A stretch of 64,000 bases of DNA. Source: Sphingobium sp. 15-1 (lineage in GTDB: Bacteria; Pseudomonadota; Alphaproteobacteria; Sphingomonadales; Sphingomonadaceae). Location: NCBI RefSeq assembly GCF_013375535.1, contig NZ_JABXJG010000003.1, positions 372,001-436,000 on the forward strand. Reading direction: 5' to 3'. Position numbers and translations under genes: made by a program. Below are positions 8,808 through 17,483 of the stretch, piece by piece (position 1 is the first letter of the stretch; each line of letters opens with the position of its first letter). The notes under the pieces are model-generated. The model worked only from the letters and a program-made list of their open reading frames with translations. It was not told the DNA's origin and searched no databases.

Positions 8808-9083
8808 GGCGGCCCCGACGCACATTCGCAGGGTAGGACGGTGCCGCGGAAGAGGCGCATCGAAACTGCTGCACGCGCGGCGTTGACCGGCGAAGGTTTA
8901 GGGGGCAGGATACTACGTCCTACCCGCAGGCGGCGGCTCGTCCGTTCCTCCGTTCCTCGTCCAGGGGATCGGCGGTGTGGCGATCGCCTGCCACTGCAGT
9001 TGTGATTGCATTCCCCCGACAGGATAGGGAAAACTTGGAACGGCTGCGCCGTCCACCAGCATTGAAGAAGGAGAGCTTGTCCC

Positions 9084-9485
9084 ATGACCGAAAAATCCCC
9101 CTTTACCCGCGATCGCAATCTGTTCGGCGTCCACTGGAAGGTCGATCCCGCCCGCCGCGAGGAATTCCTCCAGCTGTTCGAACAGGTTTGCGAAGAGGCA
9201 AAGCCCTTCTACTATCGCGGCTGCACCTTTGCCTTTCAGGGCTGGGCGCGTGATCCCAATGAGTTCGTCGTTTTCGCCTCCTGGGATGAAGAGGTGGCGC
9301 AGGAACTGCGCAACGTACCGGAATTCCAGGAAAACAACCGCAAGCTGCTGGAATGCTGCACTGAGCCCGTCCAGATGGAATGGTATAGCGGCATGAACAA
9401 GGATCGCGCTATTTTCGACGCCTTCCCTGTGGGCACATCGTCTGCCCATAAATTTGGCGACACCAACCCGTTCATCACCCGCTGA
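9084..9485 (+). CDS. Antibiotic biosynthesis monooxygenase (ABM)-like small protein
   Basis: A 133-residue protein with the dimeric alpha-beta barrel pattern of ABM-domain proteins: LFGVHWKVDPARREEFLQLFEQV (first strand and helix), GCTFAFQGWARDPNEFVVF (strands), then WDEEVAQELRNVPEFQENNRKL. This fold covers cofactor-free monooxygenases of aromatic substrates as well as haem-degrading enzymes; the subfamily cannot be fixed here. It is preceded by GAAGGAGAGCTTGTCCC and followed by a GC hairpin. The 276 bases before it (8808-9083) contain no recognisable gene. Confidence 0.65.
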   Translation: MTEKSPFTRDRNLFGVHWKVDPARREEFLQLFEQVCEEAKPFYYRGCTFAFQGWARDPNEFVVFASWDEEVAQELRNVPEFQENNRKLLECCTEPVQMEWYSGMNKDRAIFDAFPVGTSSAHKFGDTNPFITR

Positions 9486-9494
9486 ACCAGACGA

Positions 9495-9521
9495 GGCGCA
9501 GCCGCACATCGCGGCTGCGCC
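9495..9521 (+). terminator. Perfect 10-bp-stem hairpin after the ABM gene
   Basis: GGCGCAGCCG and CGGCTGCGCC form a perfect stem with a 7-base loop, 9 bases past the stop. It sits between two convergent genes and can serve either strand; no T-run follows. Confidence 0.55.
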
Positions 9522-9661
9522 ACTTAGCGCGGCTTCGGGATGCTCCGCCGGTATCGGTGGGCCGGTCCGGCTACCAGCTCATCGCACAAAGGTCAGGAAT
9601 GGATGCGGCCATTCCCGTGAGCGGATCTCCCCGCGCCGGCAGGCGCGCCAACGTCACGGCG

Positions 9662-11239
9662 TCAGGACGCCGTTTCGGCCTCGGTGAACAGCTTCACCAA
9701 TTCGAACTTCTGGATCTTGCCCGAAGGCGTGCGCGGGAATTCGTCCACGAGCCGCCATAGTTTGGGCACTTTGTGGCGGGCGATCCGGTCGAGCAGGAAG
9801 GCGCGGGCCTCTTCGACGTCGATCGTCGTGCCGGCATGGCAGCGGATCGCGACCGCGACCTCTTCGCCCCATCGTTCGTTGGGCACGCCGATCACGGCGC
9901 ATTCGGCTATACCGGCAAAATCGCCCAACCGGTCCTCGATCTCGCGCGGATAGATATTCTCGCCGCCGCGGATGATCATTTCTTTGAGCCGTCCAGTCAC
10001 CCGGACATACCCTTCCTCGTCCTGCGTTCCCAGGTCTCCGGTCCGCAAGAAGCCCTCCTGGTCGAACGCCGCCTCGGTCGCGACCGGATTGTCGAAATAG
10101 CCCTTGGTCATATAGGGACTGCGGATGCGGATCTCGCCGATCTGACCCGCGCCCAGCGTCTCACCGGTCACGGCGTCGGAGATTTTCAGTTCGGTATAGG
10201 GGTAGGGTTTACCCACGGTCTCGGCCACGATCTCGACCGGCGCGCCGCGCAGCGACTTGCACATCACGCCGCCGGCCTCGGTCTGGCCGAACATGACCTG
10301 GACATCCGCGTGGAAACTGTCCCGCAGCCGCCGGATGAATTCCGGTGCGACGGTAGTGCCGCCGGTCTGGATGACTTCCAGCGATGACAGGTCGGTGGTG
10401 GCGAAATCGGCATGTTCCAACATCGCGATCGCCATGGTGGGCACGCACGGGAACCAGGCGACCTGTTCCTTTTGGATCAGGCGCAGCACCTCGCCGGGCT
10501 CGAACGCGCGCAATATGACGTGGGTGCCGAACCGGGATATGCAGCCCAGGATCGTGGTCACCGAACCGCCGATGTGGAAAAACGGCATCAGGCCCAGCCA
10601 GCGCGCGCCATCCTCCAGCTGGTACAGTTCCGATCCGATCAACGCATTGTTGACAATGCCGCGATGGTGCAGCTTGACGCCCTTGGGCAACCCCGTAGTG
10701 CCTGATGTGTAGAGGATGAGCGCCGTATCGTCCGGCGTCACGTTCACGCCTGCGATCGCGCTGCCGTCGTCATCCATATGATCGCGCCAGTCGGCGGTAT
10801 GCAGCACCGTATGCAGCGTGGGGAGTGAGGGGCGAACCATCTCGATGATGGCCGTCAGCGACGTGCCGCGATGTTCGCAGTCGGCGATCAAGCCGACCGA
10901 CTGGCTCTGCCGCAACAGCGATTCGATCTCGGCATTGCGCAGGGCGGGATTGAGCGTCACGAGGATGAGGCCGGCCTGCGCGGCGGCCATCTGGTAGAAG
11001 ACCCAGGGCGCGCTGTTCGAAGCCCAGATTGCGATATGGTCGCCCTGCTTGAAGTGGCGCAGGAGGAACCGGGCCATCCGTCGCGAATCGGTGCGCAGCT
11101 GCGAATAGGTCCAGGCCAGGTCGCCGTCCTTAATTGCGATGGCGTCCCCGGCTTCCTGCACCGCCCGGTCCAACAGCTGCCCGACAGTCCAATCCTGGAT
11201 CTCCGATCGATGACTGACCGAAGTTTGTGCCTCGTTCAT
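9662..11239 (-). CDS. AMP-dependent acyl-CoA synthetase/ligase
   Basis: A 525-residue ANL-superfamily ligase that should activate a carboxylic acid to its CoA thioester through an acyl-adenylate. The P-loop ILYTSGTTGLPKGVKL is near residues 175-190, the adenine motif FGQTEAGG follows, GYVRVTGRLKEMIIRGGENIYP carries the hinge and A8 motif, and the catalytic lysine is in TPSGKIQKFE (about Lys508). Length is normal for the family. It is transcribed alone, divergently from the F420-reductase-like gene at 11643, and probably supplies the CoA thioesters used by the dehydrogenase operons here. The chemical nature of the acid is not predictable. Confidence 0.93.
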   Translation of the reverse strand: MNEAQTSVSHRSEIQDWTVGQLLDRAVQEAGDAIAIKDGDLAWTYSQLRTDSRRMARFLLRHFKQGDHIAIWASNSAPWVFYQMAAAQAGLILVTLNPALRNAEIESLLRQSQSVGLIADCEHRGTSLTAIIEMVRPSLPTLHTVLHTADWRDHMDDDGSAIAGVNVTPDDTALILYTSGTTGLPKGVKLHHRGIVNNALIGSELYQLEDGARWLGLMPFFHIGGSVTTILGCISRFGTHVILRAFEPGEVLRLIQKEQVAWFPCVPTMAIAMLEHADFATTDLSSLEVIQTGGTTVAPEFIRRLRDSFHADVQVMFGQTEAGGVMCKSLRGAPVEIVAETVGKPYPYTELKISDAVTGETLGAGQIGEIRIRSPYMTKGYFDNPVATEAAFDQEGFLRTGDLGTQDEEGYVRVTGRLKEMIIRGGENIYPREIEDRLGDFAGIAECAVIGVPNERWGEEVAVAIRCHAGTTIDVEEARAFLLDRIARHKVPKLWRLVDEFPRTPSGKIQKFELVKLFTEAETAS

Positions 11240-11311
11240 GTGATTTCCTCGTCTTCCATTCAGCCAAGGCGCCCATTGCAGCCGTTTGCGCTTGCCGCAC
11301 GATTCCGCCGC

Positions 11312-11320
11312 TAGGGCCTA
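11312..11320. promoter_or_regulatory. TAGGGCCTA palindromic element
   Basis: An odd palindrome TAGG-G-CCTA, 73 bases upstream of the ligase start in the divergent region 11240-11642. The same pattern with A in the centre occurs at 6567 and 54649, in other promoter regions. Confidence 0.3.
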
Positions 11321-11437
11321 AGTCCTCTGAACGAGCGACTACATCAGTCGCGACCACATATCCAGCCGTCCGCGCACCAAAATCCTCGACTCCCGGAAAA
11401 AGCCGTAGCTCCCGGGGATCGCGAGAGGCAGGATCGA

Positions 11438-11479
11438 TTGACTTCTCTTCACTTTCACTAGTATCTAGACTGCTAGATA
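11438..11479 (+). promoter_or_regulatory. Candidate promoter with overlapping operator palindrome
   Basis: TTGACT at 11438-11443 is followed after 18 bases by a TATCTA at 11462-11467. The latter is part of a perfect inverted repeat, TATCTAG-ACTG-CTAGATA (11462-11479), which looks like a regulator operator. The preceding CACTAGTATC (11456-11465) recurs exactly at 46616-46625 in another divergent promoter. The likely target is the oxidoreductase at 11643, leaving a leader of about 160 bases. Confidence 0.4.
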
Positions 11480-11642
11480 TTCGTGGACCACAGGCCGGTC
11501 GCGATCTGGCGTCCGGGCGCAATGCCGCACCGCGTTTACGGAGAGCGCCGGTCGCCGCATGGCTCTGCAAAGGGGGGCGCGCTGCCTCTCCCCGGCCGTG
11601 ATCCGGCCGGAATATCACCTGTTATAGTGAAGGAGCATTTGG

Positions 11643-12392
11643 ATGAAGATCGGCATTTTAGGTACGGGCCATATCGGCAAGACGCTGGTTTTGACTTTGA
11701 GCGCGGCCGGTCATGACGTGAAGGTCGCCAATTCGCGCGGCCCGCAGTCGATCGAGGCGGACATATTGGCGCATGGCGGACGGGCGGTCACCACGGAAGA
11801 GGCCCTGCAGGACGTGGACGTCGTCATCCTGTCCATACCCCTGCTGCGCCTGCCCGACATCGCGGCGCAAGTCGCGGCCCTGCCGGCCGACACGGTCGTG
11901 ATCGACACGTCCAATTATTATCCCGTGCGCGACGGCCGCATCGCCGCCATCGACAACGGCCAGGTGGAAAGCCTGTGGGTGGCCGAAACGCTGGGCCGCA
12001 CGGTCGTCAAGGCGTGGAACGCCATCGGTTCCGATTCCTTTGCCCGCTTTGGCAAGCCCGCCGGCAGTCCGGGCCGCATCGCGATCCCCGTCGCCGGGGA
12101 TAATGATCGGGACCGCGCGATCGGCATGCAACTGGTGGAGGATAGCGGACTCGACGCGGTCGATGCTGGCCCCCTGAAGGACAGCTGGCGGCAGCAGCCC
12201 GGAGCGCCGGCCTATTGCACCGATCTCACGCGCGAAGAAATGCCCGCAGCGCTCGCCGCCGCAGAGGTCGAACGCCTGCCCAAGCGGCGCGATATCGCCT
12301 TCGCCGCCGCCATGGAAAGGATGAGCGGGACGGGCGAGCGCGATCCCAGCACCGACTATCTGGTTCGCCTGAACCGGGCGCTCTACACCTGA
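11643..12392 (+). CDS. NADPH-dependent F420 reductase-like oxidoreductase
   Basis: A 249-residue protein with an N-terminal Rossmann domain of the F420-dependent NADP oxidoreductase type: MKIGILGTGHIGKTL (GxGxxG), then KVANSRGPQSIEADI, where S and R bind the NADP 2'-phosphate, VVILSIPLLRLPDIA, and DTSNYYPVRDG. The segment TVVKAWNAIGSDSF matches the conserved region after the substrate pocket. It is distinct from the shorter NpdG-type gene at 26757. Proteins of this group may reduce F420, or may be reductases of other substrates that share the fold; I cannot tell which. Start ATG at 11643 follows AAGGAGCATTTGG. Confidence 0.75.
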   Translation: MKIGILGTGHIGKTLVLTLSAAGHDVKVANSRGPQSIEADILAHGGRAVTTEEALQDVDVVILSIPLLRLPDIAAQVAALPADTVVIDTSNYYPVRDGRIAAIDNGQVESLWVAETLGRTVVKAWNAIGSDSFARFGKPAGSPGRIAIPVAGDNDRDRAIGMQLVEDSGLDAVDAGPLKDSWRQQPGAPAYCTDLTREEMPAALAAAEVERLPKRRDIAFAAAMERMSGTGERDPSTDYLVRLNRALYT

Positions 12393-12509
12393 TCGTCCGA
12401 TCACCTCGGCCCACGCTCCGGCTCAACCAGGTCGTTTCGGTATCGAAACAGTGTTTTTCGCTGTTTATTCTATGCTTCGTTCATGCTTTTGCCTCGCGAC
12501 GCGTGCGGC

Positions 12510-14648
12510 TCAGCCATCATGCCTACGCGCCTGCACTGGAACGGAGCTTTGTCGCGGCATGAAATTGATAGGCTCCAGATCCTGATCCAGCGACACCAGG
12601 CGCCCGGAAAAGCTGTCGCTATCCTGTTCGCCCGAAACCAACGGCTCGCCCCATCCATGACTCATGGAAATGACGCCGGGCTGCAACCCCCTGTCCTTGC
12701 GCACGCGTCCTATGACCACGCCACCGTTCCGGGCGGTCAGCCTGACGAGACCCCCTTCCGCCACATCTAACCCGGCCATGTCCGCCTCGTTCATATAAAT
12801 GGGGTTGGTCGGAAAGCGCCGCCGAGTCTTCGACGCTTGCGTATATGCGCTGTTCAACGTGTCGATCAGGCGGCGCGTGATCACTCGATAGGGATAGCCG
12901 GTGACGTCGTCCCGATCCCCCAGCATCGCGGCGATTTCGGCTTCGACATCGACCGGACACAGATCGAGCCGGGCGCCGTCATCATCCCCGGCAGGCTCGA
13001 CCGTGGCGACCGCGTCGGTGAAGTGTATGCCGCCTGGATGGGCCCGCAGCGTATCATAGTTGCTACGCCCGCCCTCCGCCAGCCAGCGCATCAGGTCCTC
13101 GCCGGTCATGTCGCCGGTGATGGTCAGTTCCGGGCCGGGAATGTCGCGATGCGCCATGCCGTAGATCGGGCGGCGCATCGGCAGCGTCATGCCCATGCGC
13201 TGCGCTAGGCCGCGAAAAAACTCCCAGTCGTCGATCACCCCGGCCGGCCGCTGCATGAACGGCTCTGCAACCTGAGCAAAGGTCGTCGTCAACATATATT
13301 CGAGGGCCAGGTTGAAATCATGATGCTCATAGGGGGCGGTCGTGGCGATCTGGTAGTCGGCCAGCCGGCCCGTCGCGTTCTCGCGCACGTCCAGGGACAC
13401 GAACAGGTCGAGGTCGCGCAGCATCGGGATCGTGCGATCGGGTTCCGGCAGCGCCTTGACCAGATTGCCGCCGACATGGATCAGCGCGCGGATGCGCCCG
13501 TCCGGCCCGCCCGCAATCTCGGCCGGCAGGCGCGAGGTGGGATATTCGCCACCCAGCGGTCCGATGTCGACCGACCGCAATTTAGGTCCCGATTCCCAGC
13601 TGCGCCGCGGCGGGACGACGGTTTCACGGGTCGCCATATTGCCATAATAGCCGGTGTTGCCCAGCGGTTCTCCCGCCGTGCGGTAACCGCCGCACAGGGC
13701 ATTCATCGCCTCGATCAGATGCTCCGACAGGTTGGAGTTCAGCGCCATTGCCGAACCGGTCCCGGTCAGAACCGACTGCCGTTTGGCTTGCGCGAACAGG
13801 CGAGCGGCGCGATGAAGCGCTTCAACGGAAATACCCGTTCGGCCGGCGACATGGTCGGGCGTGAATGGCTCTACCGCAGCACGTAGCCGGTCGACCGACG
13901 TCGTGAACCGAGCGCAAAAGGCTTTATTCTCCAGCCCTTCACTCAATATGATCCGAATCAATCCGGCGAACAGCGCCGAATCCTGTCCCGGCCGCACCGC
14001 CAAGTGAAGATCGGCCGCACGCGCCAGTTCGGTCGCGCGGGGGTCCACGACGATGAAGGTCGTGCCGTTGCGCTGCGCATCCCGGACCTGCTTGATGGGG
14101 TTGGCCGAGGGCATCCCGTAGCAGGCGTGGGATGCTGCGGGATTTGACCCGACGATCATCAGCACGTCGGCGTGGGGAAGTTTGTGCTTGCCGGTGGGAA
14201 ACATGCCCATCCGTCCTGCCGTCACCCATTTGGCCGACTGATCCACGGTCATGCTGGAAAAGAAATAGGGAGAGCCGAGCGCGCTCAGCCAGCCCTTCGC
14301 CGCCGGAAGCGTCAGGACGTTGCAACTGGCTCCGGTGCCGCAATAGACCGCGACTGCTTCAGCCCCATATTCCGCGATAATTCCGCTAAGCTTGTGCCCG
14401 ATCTCGTCCAGCGCCACCTCCGTGTCGATGGGGTCGAATGTTCCCTCGTCATTGCGGCGCAGGCTTCCATGCAGCCGATCCTCGCCATTGTGAAGATCCC
14501 GCGTTGCCATCCCCTTGATGCAAAAATAGCCTTGCGACACCGGATGCGCCTTGTCACCCCGGATGTCCTGGATCACGCCTGCCTCTTCGGCTACCAGCAG
14601 GCCGCAGGCTGCGGCGCAGTTACGGCAATAGGTCTGATGCGTCGCCAT
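12510..14648 (-). CDS. Molybdopterin-dependent oxidoreductase, copy 1
   Basis: A 712-residue protein of the DMSO-reductase superfamily. The [4Fe-4S] ligands are Cys8, Cys11, Cys15 and Cys43 (CRNCAAACG ... CIKG). Pterin-binding segments follow: AVYCGTGASCN, VGSNPAASHACYG, IVVDPRATELARAADLHL, and a C-terminal molydopterin-dinucleotide-binding barrel. At the place where formate dehydrogenases and nitrate reductases have Cys/Sec after T-x-x-D-x-x-A, this protein has SMTVDQSAKWVT, so a canonical protein ligand to Mo is not obvious. There is no Tat signal and no FeS or membrane partner gene next to it, suggesting a soluble cytoplasmic enzyme. It is a clear paralogue of the protein at 46836. Substrate unknown. 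Confidence 0.88.
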   Translation of the reverse strand: MATHQTYCRNCAAACGLLVAEEAGVIQDIRGDKAHPVSQGYFCIKGMATRDLHNGEDRLHGSLRRNDEGTFDPIDTEVALDEIGHKLSGIIAEYGAEAVAVYCGTGASCNVLTLPAAKGWLSALGSPYFFSSMTVDQSAKWVTAGRMGMFPTGKHKLPHADVLMIVGSNPAASHACYGMPSANPIKQVRDAQRNGTTFIVVDPRATELARAADLHLAVRPGQDSALFAGLIRIILSEGLENKAFCARFTTSVDRLRAAVEPFTPDHVAGRTGISVEALHRAARLFAQAKRQSVLTGTGSAMALNSNLSEHLIEAMNALCGGYRTAGEPLGNTGYYGNMATRETVVPPRRSWESGPKLRSVDIGPLGGEYPTSRLPAEIAGGPDGRIRALIHVGGNLVKALPEPDRTIPMLRDLDLFVSLDVRENATGRLADYQIATTAPYEHHDFNLALEYMLTTTFAQVAEPFMQRPAGVIDDWEFFRGLAQRMGMTLPMRRPIYGMAHRDIPGPELTITGDMTGEDLMRWLAEGGRSNYDTLRAHPGGIHFTDAVATVEPAGDDDGARLDLCPVDVEAEIAAMLGDRDDVTGYPYRVITRRLIDTLNSAYTQASKTRRRFPTNPIYMNEADMAGLDVAEGGLVRLTARNGGVVIGRVRKDRGLQPGVISMSHGWGEPLVSGEQDSDSFSGRLVSLDQDLEPINFMPRQSSVPVQARRHDG

Positions 14649-14814
14649 GATAGCTCTCCTGTCGAACTCATTTGTCGCAGCGGCTTCTCCTTAATCCCAT
14701 TCGTGTCCCAAGGCTGGGCGAAGCGGACGGTCACAAAGGGCGCTCTATTCTTGTACCTAAATCCTAGATGGTATAAGCCAAGTCAACATCGAAGGTAGCG
14801 GGGAGAATGACGAC

Positions 14815-15681
14815 GTGAACCTGGACATTTTGCAGCAATTCAAACTCGACGACAAAAGCCATGATTATGACGCAAAAGACACCATTCTTTATGCGCTGGG
14901 GCTCGGCTACGGCAGCGATCCGGTGAATGAGGACCAGCTTGCGTTCGTGTATGAAAAGGGGCTCAAGGCCGTCCCCTCGATGTGCAACACCATCGCGCAT
15001 CCCGGCTTCTGGATCGATCGGCCTGAACTCGGCATCGACTGGGTGAAGGTGCTGCATGCGGAACAGGCGTTCGAGATCCATTCCCCCATCCCAGCCGAGG
15101 GCCAGATGCGCGGGGAATATGCGGTCGTCAGCGTGGAGGATAAAGGCGCGGAAAAGGGCGCGATCATGAAGATGCAGAAGCGTCTTTTCGATCGCGATAC
15201 CGGTACGCTCTACGCGACCGTGAAGCAGACTCTGTTCCTTCGCGGCGACGGCGGGCAGGGCGGCTTCGGCGATGCGGGTCCTCCGCTCGCGCCGCTTCCC
15301 GAAGGCGAACCCGCGTCCGTGACGGATATTGCGACGATGCCCCAGATCGCTCTTGTCTATCGCCTCAGCGGCGACCTCAATCCCATCCATGCAAGTCCTT
15401 CGGTGGCGCGCAAGGCGGGGTTCGATCGGCCCATCCTGCATGGCCTATGCACCATGGGACTGGCGGCGCGTGCAGTCATCAGCGCGATGTGCGGCGGCGA
15501 TCCGGCACGTCTACGCGCCATGAACGTGCGGTTCAGCAAGCCGGTCTACCCGGGGGAAACCATCCGTGTCGAATTTTTTCCTGACGGTGACGTGGTGCGT
15601 TTCAGGTGCCGCTCGGTTGAGCGCGACCTGATCGTCATCGACCGTGCGGTCGCCAATATTACTGCCGCTGACGCAAAATAG
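14815..15681 (+). CDS. MaoC-family enoyl-CoA hydratase (double hot-dog)
   Basis: A 288-residue (R)-specific 2-enoyl-CoA hydratase of the multifunctional-enzyme type 2 hydratase kind, with a degenerate N-terminal and a catalytic C-terminal hot-dog domain. The hydratase-2 motif is complete: Asp187, Asn189 and His192 in LSGDLNPIHASPSVARKAGF, followed by ILHGLCTMG. The GTG start at 14815 is preceded by GGGGAGAATGAC. The gene opens the long plus-strand series that continues with an MFE2-like SDR 61 bases downstream; the two activities together correspond to the hydratase and dehydrogenase of peroxisomal MFE-2, so they likely work on the same CoA ester. Confidence 0.93.
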   Translation: MNLDILQQFKLDDKSHDYDAKDTILYALGLGYGSDPVNEDQLAFVYEKGLKAVPSMCNTIAHPGFWIDRPELGIDWVKVLHAEQAFEIHSPIPAEGQMRGEYAVVSVEDKGAEKGAIMKMQKRLFDRDTGTLYATVKQTLFLRGDGGQGGFGDAGPPLAPLPEGEPASVTDIATMPQIALVYRLSGDLNPIHASPSVARKAGFDRPILHGLCTMGLAARAVISAMCGGDPARLRAMNVRFSKPVYPGETIRVEFFPDGDVVRFRCRSVERDLIVIDRAVANITAADAK

Positions 15682-15713
15682 TATATTGACACTATCTACT
15701 GAAACTGTATTCG
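15678..15713 (+). promoter_or_regulatory. Candidate promoter before the SDR-to-npdG operon
   Basis: TTGACA at 15686-15691 lies 16 bases before TATTCG, just ahead of the SDR start at 15743. ATAGT and ACTAT flank the -35 as an inverted repeat (15678-15682, 15691-15695). CACTATCTAC here resembles CACTAGTATC at 11456 and 46616. It could drive or boost the downstream 11.6-kb run. Confidence 0.4.
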
Positions 15714-15742
15714 GTAAGGCTTGGAATTTGGACAGGGTGAAA

Positions 15743-16663
15743 ATGGCTCAATCAGAGATTCTGGCCGGCAAGGTCGTCATCGTCACCGGCGCCGGCAATG
15801 GCGTCGGGGCGGAAATCGCGAAGCTGGCGGCGGCCAGCGGCGCCAGCGTGCTGGTTAACGATCTTGGCGGCAGTGCTGCCGGCGGCGGCGCGGACAGCGC
15901 GCCGGCGCAGCGCGTGGTGGACGAGATCACGGCAGCGGGCGGCATCGCTGCGCCCAGCTTCCATTCGATCGCCGGATGGGAAAGCGCCGAAGAAATCATC
16001 CAGGACGCAATCAAGGCATTCGGTCGCATTGACGCGGTCGTCAATAACGCCGGAATCCTCCGTGACGTCATCTTCCACAAGATGACTAAGGAAGACTGGG
16101 ATCTGGTTCGCTCGGTTAACCTGGACGGCTATTTCTACGTATCACGCGCTGCCGCGCCTTATTTCAAGGAGCAGGGCAGCGGCGCATTCGTGCACATGAC
16201 ATCCACCAGCGGCCTGATCGGAAATATGGGCCAGGCGAACTATTCCGCCGCCAAGCTGGGTGTTGCTGGCTTGTCCAAGTCGATCGCTATCGACATGAAG
16301 CGGTTCAACGTGCGTTCGAACTGCATTGCGCCCTTCGCCTTCACCCGTATGGTTGGAACGATTCCGGCTAATGACGAAGCGAACCGCAAGCGGCTGGAAA
16401 TTGCCAAGCGCATGACGCCGGATAAGATCGCGCCGCTGGTTTGCGGCCTGATCAGCGATGGCGCCGCCGACGTCACCGGGCAGATTTTCTCTTCTCGGAT
16501 GAACGAGACGATTCTGTTCAGCCAGCCCCGGCCGATCCGCACAGCGCAGGCATCCGAAGGCTGGACACCTGAAACCATCGTCAGTCATGCGCTGCCTGCG
16601 ATGAAGCCGAACTTCTACCCCCTTGATATCTCGTCGCACGTATTCACTTGGGACCCCTTCTGA
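15743..16663 (+). CDS. SDR-family dehydrogenase (MFE-2-like 3-hydroxyacyl-CoA dehydrogenase)
   Basis: A 306-residue short-chain dehydrogenase with TGAGNGVG near residue 14, LVNDLGG after the second strand, NNAGILRD and the active-site Y-S-A-A-K (ANYSAAKLG). The VNDLGG...ITAAGG insertion and the tail after the substrate loop, with conserved FSSRMNETILFSQPRP, are features of the MFE-2 type (3R)-hydroxyacyl-CoA dehydrogenase domain. It follows the MaoC hydratase, which fits a (3R) beta-oxidation step. ATG 15743 is chosen because the frame upstream is not family-like. The next gene begins 4 bases after its stop. Confidence 0.92.
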   Translation: MAQSEILAGKVVIVTGAGNGVGAEIAKLAAASGASVLVNDLGGSAAGGGADSAPAQRVVDEITAAGGIAAPSFHSIAGWESAEEIIQDAIKAFGRIDAVVNNAGILRDVIFHKMTKEDWDLVRSVNLDGYFYVSRAAAPYFKEQGSGAFVHMTSTSGLIGNMGQANYSAAKLGVAGLSKSIAIDMKRFNVRSNCIAPFAFTRMVGTIPANDEANRKRLEIAKRMTPDKIAPLVCGLISDGAADVTGQIFSSRMNETILFSQPRPIRTAQASEGWTPETIVSHALPAMKPNFYPLDISSHVFTWDPF

Positions 16664-16667
16664 TCCC

Positions 16668-17483
16668 ATGAGCGACGCCGCGCCCTATCTCGTCGACCGG
16701 GACGATGGAGTTCTCACGCTGAGATTCAATCGGCCCGCGCAGGGCAATGCCATTCCGCAGGCGGCCGTGCCGACCTTGACGGAGCTTTTCGCCTCGATCT
16801 CTGGCAATCCTTCGATAAGGGCCCTGCTGGTACGAGGCGAAGGCGCGCATTTCTCGGCGGGCGGAGATGTGCAGAGTTTTATGCGCTCTCTGGAGCAGCC
16901 TGTCGGCGCTCGGCGAACCGATTTTTCGGGACGCCTCAATGCGGTCCGGTCGATGGTGGAAGCCTATCTGGCGGTGCCGGTGCCGGTCGTGGCGGCATGT
17001 CAGGGCGCGGTCGCTGGCGCAGGACTGATGTTCGCCCTGGGCGCGGATTATGTGCTGGTTGATGAAACGGTGAATTTCCTCTTCTCGCATCAGCGGGTCG
17101 GCTTGCCGCCTGACGGCGGAGTCAGTCTGTTGCTGCCGCGTGTGGTGGGTCATCGCCGCGCCGCTGAGTTGATCCTGACGGCAGCGCGTGTCGGATCGGA
17201 AGAGGCTCTGCGGATAGGTCTCGCTTCAAGGGTTGTGGCTGCGGCTGATCTGGCGACGGAGGCGGACGCTCAGGCCCGCCGGTTTGCACGTGCGCCGGCG
17301 GGTGCTGTGCGTCAGGCCAAGCAACTGCTCGCTACGAGCGGATTGCAGTCGGATGCGCTTCAGTTGCAGGCGGAACGCGACGCCATCGTAGAGGCGGTCG
17401 GCACCGCGGATTTCGAGGAAGGAGTTCGCGCCTTCATCGAAAAACGCCCGGCCAAATTCCCCTCGGCGTCCCCTGATGCGTGA
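16668..17483 (+). CDS. Enoyl-CoA hydratase/isomerase family protein
   Basis: A 271-residue crotonase-fold protein. The two oxyanion-hole segments are HFSAGGDVQSF (near residue 64) and GAVAGAGLMFALGADYV (near 119), and the acid/base region is SHQRVGLPPDGGVSLLLPR. The loop has P-D-G-G rather than the P-E-x-G seen in many hydratases, so it may be an isomerase or another crotonase rather than a hydratase. It is tightly linked to the SDR upstream, and its last codons overlap the start of the thiolase remnant. Confidence 0.9.
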   Translation: MSDAAPYLVDRDDGVLTLRFNRPAQGNAIPQAAVPTLTELFASISGNPSIRALLVRGEGAHFSAGGDVQSFMRSLEQPVGARRTDFSGRLNAVRSMVEAYLAVPVPVVAACQGAVAGAGLMFALGADYVLVDETVNFLFSHQRVGLPPDGGVSLLLPRVVGHRRAAELILTAARVGSEEALRIGLASRVVAAADLATEADAQARRFARAPAGAVRQAKQLLATSGLQSDALQLQAERDAIVEAVGTADFEEGVRAFIEKRPAKFPSASPDA

